Of a stretch of DNA of 64,000 nucleotides, positions 60,775 through 64,000 are shown piece after piece. The number at the start of each line of letters is the position of its first letter. Position 1 is the first letter of the stretch. The notes under the pieces are model-generated. The model saw only the letters and a list, made by a program, of their open reading frames with translations. It was not told where the DNA came from and made no database searches. The translations under genes and the position numbers were made by a program. This DNA comes from Polaromonas sp. JS666 (GTDB taxonomy: Bacteria > Pseudomonadota > Gammaproteobacteria > Burkholderiales > Burkholderiaceae_C). The stretch lies in assembly GCF_000013865.1 (NCBI RefSeq), contig NC_007948.1:4340001-4404000 (forward strand), written 5' to 3'.

Positions 60775-62652
60775 TTAGGGGGTCATGCCACTGAGGCCGG
60801 TCAGCATCGGCTCGGGCGGAAGGTGGGTCAACAATTCGTGGTCATTCCGGCCGGGGGAATGGCGCCGGGTGAAGCGCTTTTCCCGCTCATAGGGGAAGAC
60901 GTCGTGCACATGGCCGGCCTGAATGCGGGCCTGGTGGCTTTGCCAGAACTCGGCATCCAGCAAGTCGCCGTGGTGCTTCATGAAAACCTCGCGCACCGCG
61001 TCATTGCCGAGCAGGAAGGGGGCGAAGGTTTCGGGAAAGACGTCTTTGGGCCCCACGGAATACCAGACCTCGCCGCTCATTTCCTCTTCATCATTGCGCG
61101 GCGCCGGCACCCGGCGGAATTTGCAGTCGGTGATGTATTCAATCTCGTCGTAGTCATAGAACACGACCTTGCCGTGGCGGGTGATGCCGAAGTTCTTCCA
61201 CAGCATGTCACCCGGAAAGATATTGGCTGCCACCAGGTCCTTGATGGCGTTGCCGTATTCGACAACGGCACGTTCGATCTGGTTTTTTGCAGCGGGCTCG
61301 CCGACGCCGGCGTCAAACGCTTCCTGCAGGTAAATGTTCAGCGGAATCATGCGCCGCTCGATGTAGACGTGCTTGATGATCACCTCCGTGTTGCCGTCGC
61401 GGTCGCGGTCGCTGATTTCGAGCTGGCTGGGTGCAAACTTTTCAATTTCAGCAATCAGCTCATCATCAAACCGGGCGCGCGGAAAGGCAACTTCACTGTA
61501 CTCCTGGGTATCAGCCATGCGGCCCACGCGGTCATGCTGCTTGACGAGCAGGTACTTGCCCTTGATCTGCTCGCGGCTGGTGTCTTTTTGCGGCGGATAG
61601 TAGTCCTTGATGACCTTGAAGACATAAGGAAACGAGGGCAGGTCGAACACCAGCATCACCATGCCCTTGATGCCGGGCGCAATGCGGAACTTGTCGGTCG
61701 AGTGCCGCAGGTGGTGAAGGAAGTCTCGGTAGAACAGCGTCTTGCCCTGCTTGGCCAGGCCGAGCGCGTTGTAGATTTCCGCGCGCGGCATGTGCGGCAT
61801 CATGCTGCGCAGAAACTGCACATAGGCCGACGGGATGCCCATGTCCACCATGAAGTAGGCACGCGCAAAACTGAACAGGATGAGCAGGTCATCCTCGCCA
61901 AACAGTGCGGCGTCTATCACCAGCTTGCCGCTCTTGCTGTGCAATATCGGCAGGGCAAGCGGCACTTCATTAAAGCCGTTGATGATCTTGCCGACGACGT
62001 AAGCGCCCTTGTTGCGGAAAAACAGGCCCGACAACACCTGTATCTGGAAATTGGCGCGCAGTTTCACGTCGCTGAGCCGCTCGCTGACGGCCTCCAGCAC
62101 ATAGCCGGCATCGCGCTCCAGGTCTTCAAACTCCAGGCGCAGGTCGAAGTCGCGCACCAGCCGGACGATGATCTCGCGCAGGTTGTCGCGGGTCGGGTAA
62201 TACGCACGGTAGGTGGGTTGCGCCGTCGGCTCCTCGTTTTCAATGTACTCGGTGCTGACGGCTGGCCGGACGAAGATGAAGTCGTTCTGGAAATAGCTGC
62301 GGTGCAGTATTTTGGTGGTGACCGAATTGAAGAAGGTCTCAGCCAGTTCGGGCTGGTGGTGATTGACCAGCAGGCCGATGTAATGCAGCTTGACCTGGTG
62401 CCAGACATCCATGGACTGCTCGCCGGCCTTGAACTCACGCTCCAGCCGCGTCGACGCTTCGCGCACGCGCAGGTCGTAAAACTCGATACGCTCGCGCTGG
62501 GCGCGTTGCTGGCCATGCCAGTCGGCGGTTTCGAAACGGTGCTTGGCACGCGCCGACTCGGTGCGAAACAGCTGGTAGTGGCGGTTGAACCCGTCCATCA
62601 TCGCTTTCGCAATGTCGTAGGCGATGGTGGAGTCAAGGCGCTGGGGAAACAC
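60775..62652 (-). CDS. aceK: Isocitrate dehydrogenase kinase/phosphatase
   Basis: A 625-residue AceK (family about 570-610). [20 protein letters not shown] opens the regulatory domain; [20 protein letters not shown] contains the ATP-binding Lys, [11 protein letters not shown] and [20 protein letters not shown] the catalytic region. It phosphorylates and dephosphorylates isocitrate dehydrogenase to send isocitrate into the glyoxylate bypass on acetate. No aceA or aceB adjoins it. Its place beside acetyl-CoA-producing leucine and acyl-CoA genes fits that need. Confidence 0.96.
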   Translation of the reverse strand: MFPQRLDSTIAYDIAKAMMDGFNRHYQLFRTESARAKHRFETADWHGQQRAQRERIEFYDLRVREASTRLEREFKAGEQSMDVWHQVKLHYIGLLVNHHQPELAETFFNSVTTKILHRSYFQNDFIFVRPAVSTEYIENEEPTAQPTYRAYYPTRDNLREIIVRLVRDFDLRLEFEDLERDAGYVLEAVSERLSDVKLRANFQIQVLSGLFFRNKGAYVVGKIINGFNEVPLALPILHSKSGKLVIDAALFGEDDLLILFSFARAYFMVDMGIPSAYVQFLRSMMPHMPRAEIYNALGLAKQGKTLFYRDFLHHLRHSTDKFRIAPGIKGMVMLVFDLPSFPYVFKVIKDYYPPQKDTSREQIKGKYLLVKQHDRVGRMADTQEYSEVAFPRARFDDELIAEIEKFAPSQLEISDRDRDGNTEVIIKHVYIERRMIPLNIYLQEAFDAGVGEPAAKNQIERAVVEYGNAIKDLVAANIFPGDMLWKNFGITRHGKVVFYDYDEIEYITDCKFRRVPAPRNDEEEMSGEVWYSVGPKDVFPETFAPFLLGNDAVREVFMKHHGDLLDAEFWQSHQARIQAGHVHDVFPYEREKRFTRRHSPGRNDHELLTHLPPEPMLTGLSGMTP

Positions 62653-62692
62653 GGCGAGTCCTGGTTCTGGCGCTGTCTGGCGTTATCTGACG

Positions 62693-63355
62693 TTACCGGC
62701 TGTTCCAGAGGTCCCAGACGCGGTCCACCGCCTGCCGGTAGCGGGCATCCAGCTCCTCGGGGTCTGAGACGCTCATCTGCAGGTCCTGCAGCAGGCCGTC
62801 GTGCACACCGAATGCCCAGCCGTGCACAGTGACGTCCTGGCTGCGGGCCCAGGCGTCCACCATCACGGTGCTGACCGACACGTTCACCACCTGCTCGATC
62901 ACGTTGATGTCGCACAAGGCATTGGCCCGCACCGCATCGGGCAGGCTGTCGAGCAGCTGGCGGTGCCGGTGGCGCACGTCCTGGATGTGGCGTATCCAGT
63001 TGTCGGCCAGGCCAATGCGCGCGCCTTCCAGCGCGGCCTGCACGCCCGAGCAGCCGTAATGACCCACCACCATGATGTCCTTGACCTTGAGCCGCTCCAC
63101 CGCGAACTGGATCGCGGACAGGGCGTTGAGGTCGGAGTGCACCACGATGTTGGCCACGTTGCGGTGGACAAACACCTCGCCCGGCTCCAGCCCGGTGATC
63201 TGGTTGGCCGGCACGCGGCTGTCGGAGCAGCCAATCCACATGTATTTGGGAGTCTGCTGCTTGACCAGGCTGGTGAAAAAGCCCGGCCGTTCGGCTTCCA
63301 TTTGTGCCGCCCAGGCGCGGTTATGGCTGAAAAGGCTTTCAAGTGATGCTGTCAT
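62693..63355 (-). CDS. can: Beta-class carbonic anhydrase
   Basis: A 220-residue Can-type enzyme with zinc ligands Cys43, His99 and Cys102 (GCSDSR and GHYGCSG) and the Asp45-Arg47 dyad; this spacing matches E. coli Can. It interconverts CO2 and bicarbonate. Between isovaleryl-CoA dehydrogenase and aceK, it may supply bicarbonate to methylcrotonyl-CoA carboxylase. ATG at 63355 gives the normal MTASLESLFSHNRAWA start. Confidence 0.95.
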   Translation of the reverse strand: MTASLESLFSHNRAWAAQMEAERPGFFTSLVKQQTPKYMWIGCSDSRVPANQITGLEPGEVFVHRNVANIVVHSDLNALSAIQFAVERLKVKDIMVVGHYGCSGVQAALEGARIGLADNWIRHIQDVRHRHRQLLDSLPDAVRANALCDINVIEQVVNVSVSTVMVDAWARSQDVTVHGWAFGVHDGLLQDLQMSVSDPEELDARYRQAVDRVWDLWNSR

Positions 63356-63435
63356 GGGAACGATCTTAATCAGTTGCAGGCCGGGCGGCCTCACAGGGTC
63401 ATCCCTTGGCCATTCGTTGCGCCAGGGTACGGGCC

Positions 63436-64000
63436 TCAGCAGGTTTCGGCAAACAGTTCACGGCCTATCAGCATGCGGCGGATCTCGCTGGTGCCGGCAC
63501 CGATTTCATAAAGTTTGGCGTCGCGCCAGAGGCGTCCGAGCGGGTAGTCGTTGATGTAGCCGTTGCCGCCAAAAATCTGCACACCCTCGCCGGCCATCCA
63601 GGTGGCCTTTTCGGCGCACCAGAGAATGACGGAAGCGCAGTCCTTGCGGACCTGGCGTGCATGCTCCGCGCCCCGCATGTCCAGGTTTTTGGCCACGGTA
63701 TAGGCGAAGGAGCGCCCGGCCTGCAGCACGGTGTACATGTCGGCGACCTTGCCCTGGATCAGCTGGAATTCGCCAATGCTCTGGCCAAACTGCTTGCGGT
63801 CGTGGATGTAGGGCACCACGTTGTCCATCACCGCCTGCATGATGCCCAGCGGTCCGCCCGTCAGCACGGCGCGTTCGTAGTCAAGGCCGCTCATCAGCAC
63901 CTTGGCGCCGCTATTGAGGCCGCCCAGGATGTTTTGCGCCGGCACTTCGACATTGCTGAACACCAGCTCGCCGGTGTGGCTGCCGCGCATGCCGAGCTTG
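63436..64000 (-). CDS. liuA: Isovaleryl-CoA dehydrogenase, C-terminal part
   Basis: The last 187 residues of an acyl-CoA dehydrogenase that runs off the window end. [20 protein letters not shown] and [20 protein letters not shown] contain the catalytic Glu in the position typical of isovaleryl-CoA dehydrogenases; the C-terminus has [20 protein letters not shown] and [19 protein letters not shown]. It oxidises isovaleryl-CoA to methylcrotonyl-CoA, the substrate of the carboxylase encoded at 31-37 kb. Same strand as can and aceK. Confidence 0.93.
   Translation of the reverse strand, partial: KLGMRGSHTGELVFSNVEVPAQNILGGLNSGAKVLMSGLDYERAVLTGGPLGIMQAVMDNVVPYIHDRKQFGQSIGEFQLIQGKVADMYTVLQAGRSFAYTVAKNLDMRGAEHARQVRKDCASVILWCAEKATWMAGEGVQIFGGNGYINDYPLGRLWRDAKLYEIGAGTSEIRRMLIGRELFAETC

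Noticed and set aside
1..64000. tRNA, rRNA, prophage or conjugative genes
   Set aside because: No cloverleaf sequences, rRNA blocks, capsid, terminase, integrase or transfer genes were recognised on either strand by eye.

Overview
The window looks like chromosome of a free-living betaproteobacterium of the order Burkholderiales, most likely family Comamonadaceae (Polaromonas/Rhodoferax/Variovorax-like). The signs are high GC with strongly GC-biased third codon positions, Bug-type (TctC) receptors, a double-length tandem UvrA, the leucine/isovalerate (liu) genes together with aceK and a beta-carbonic anhydrase, and many short GC-rich palindromic repeats between genes. No rRNA, tRNA, CRISPR array or prophage was seen. 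Genus is inference; only the gene content is seen.

1-5.8 kb: a divergent MFS exporter / TetR pair with two operator-like boxes between them, a complete IS110-family transposase with a long 5' leader that could encode a bridge RNA, a tract of mosaic repeats, a Bug receptor, and a scar made of a second uvrA 3' end fused to the 3' end of an ATP-binding/winged-helix gene. 5.8-12 kb: the tandem uvrA, which carries two different repeat elements in frame inside its coding sequence. 12-16.7 kb: a branched-chain-type periplasmic receptor, two paralogous small proteins of unknown function on either side of an MHS-type MFS transporter, and a 53-aa membrane protein gene.

16.9-27.5 kb is the most interesting functional block. 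A two-subunit Na+/solute symporter (DUF4212 plus SSS) with a TPR protein and a small membrane protein lies on the minus strand. Divergent from it is an operon of a small membrane protein, an SSS-fused sensor histidine kinase (CrbS/MxtR-like), a receiver-only response regulator, a membrane-anchored degenerate kinase fused to a DEDDh exonuclease, and a CBS/GlnD-like nucleotidyltransferase (DUF294). Together they suggest a solute-uptake system controlled by phosphotransfer, with an associated nucleotidyltransferase/exonuclease pair whose substrate is unknown.

27.5-38.5 kb is a minus-strand catabolic run: HCCA isomerase/DsbA-like protein, YbaK-DUF1289 fusion, HMG-CoA lyase, hydroxyacid dehydrogenase, methylcrotonyl-CoA carboxylase alpha, DUF4126 protein, enoyl-CoA hydratase, carboxylase beta and an acyl-CoA synthetase. 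The matching isovaleryl-CoA dehydrogenase, carbonic anhydrase, aceK, thiolase, SDR and a second acyl-CoA dehydrogenase lie at 57.6-64 kb in the same direction. The two halves of the leucine route are thus separated by about 19 kb of unrelated genes (38.7-57.5 kb).

That intervening segment holds two orphan genes of lower GC, an AraC regulator, a 165-bp MITE-like palindromic element, a GST, an orphan PstS, an MFS exporter, a DUF3297 protein, a small catabolic-looking cluster (Bug receptor, AtuA-type pair, formyltransferase-ACT-ACT fusion, class V aminotransferase), YciI, GST, DoxX/LysR, AraC/peroxiredoxin, a truncated HAD gene, YchJ, rhodanese and a toxin-antitoxin locus whose toxin lacks a usable start. 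The main genome-biology theme is repeated invasion and scarring: mosaic palindromes between genes and inside uvrA, and short copies of gene 3' ends left beside uvrA and beside the acyl-CoA dehydrogenase.
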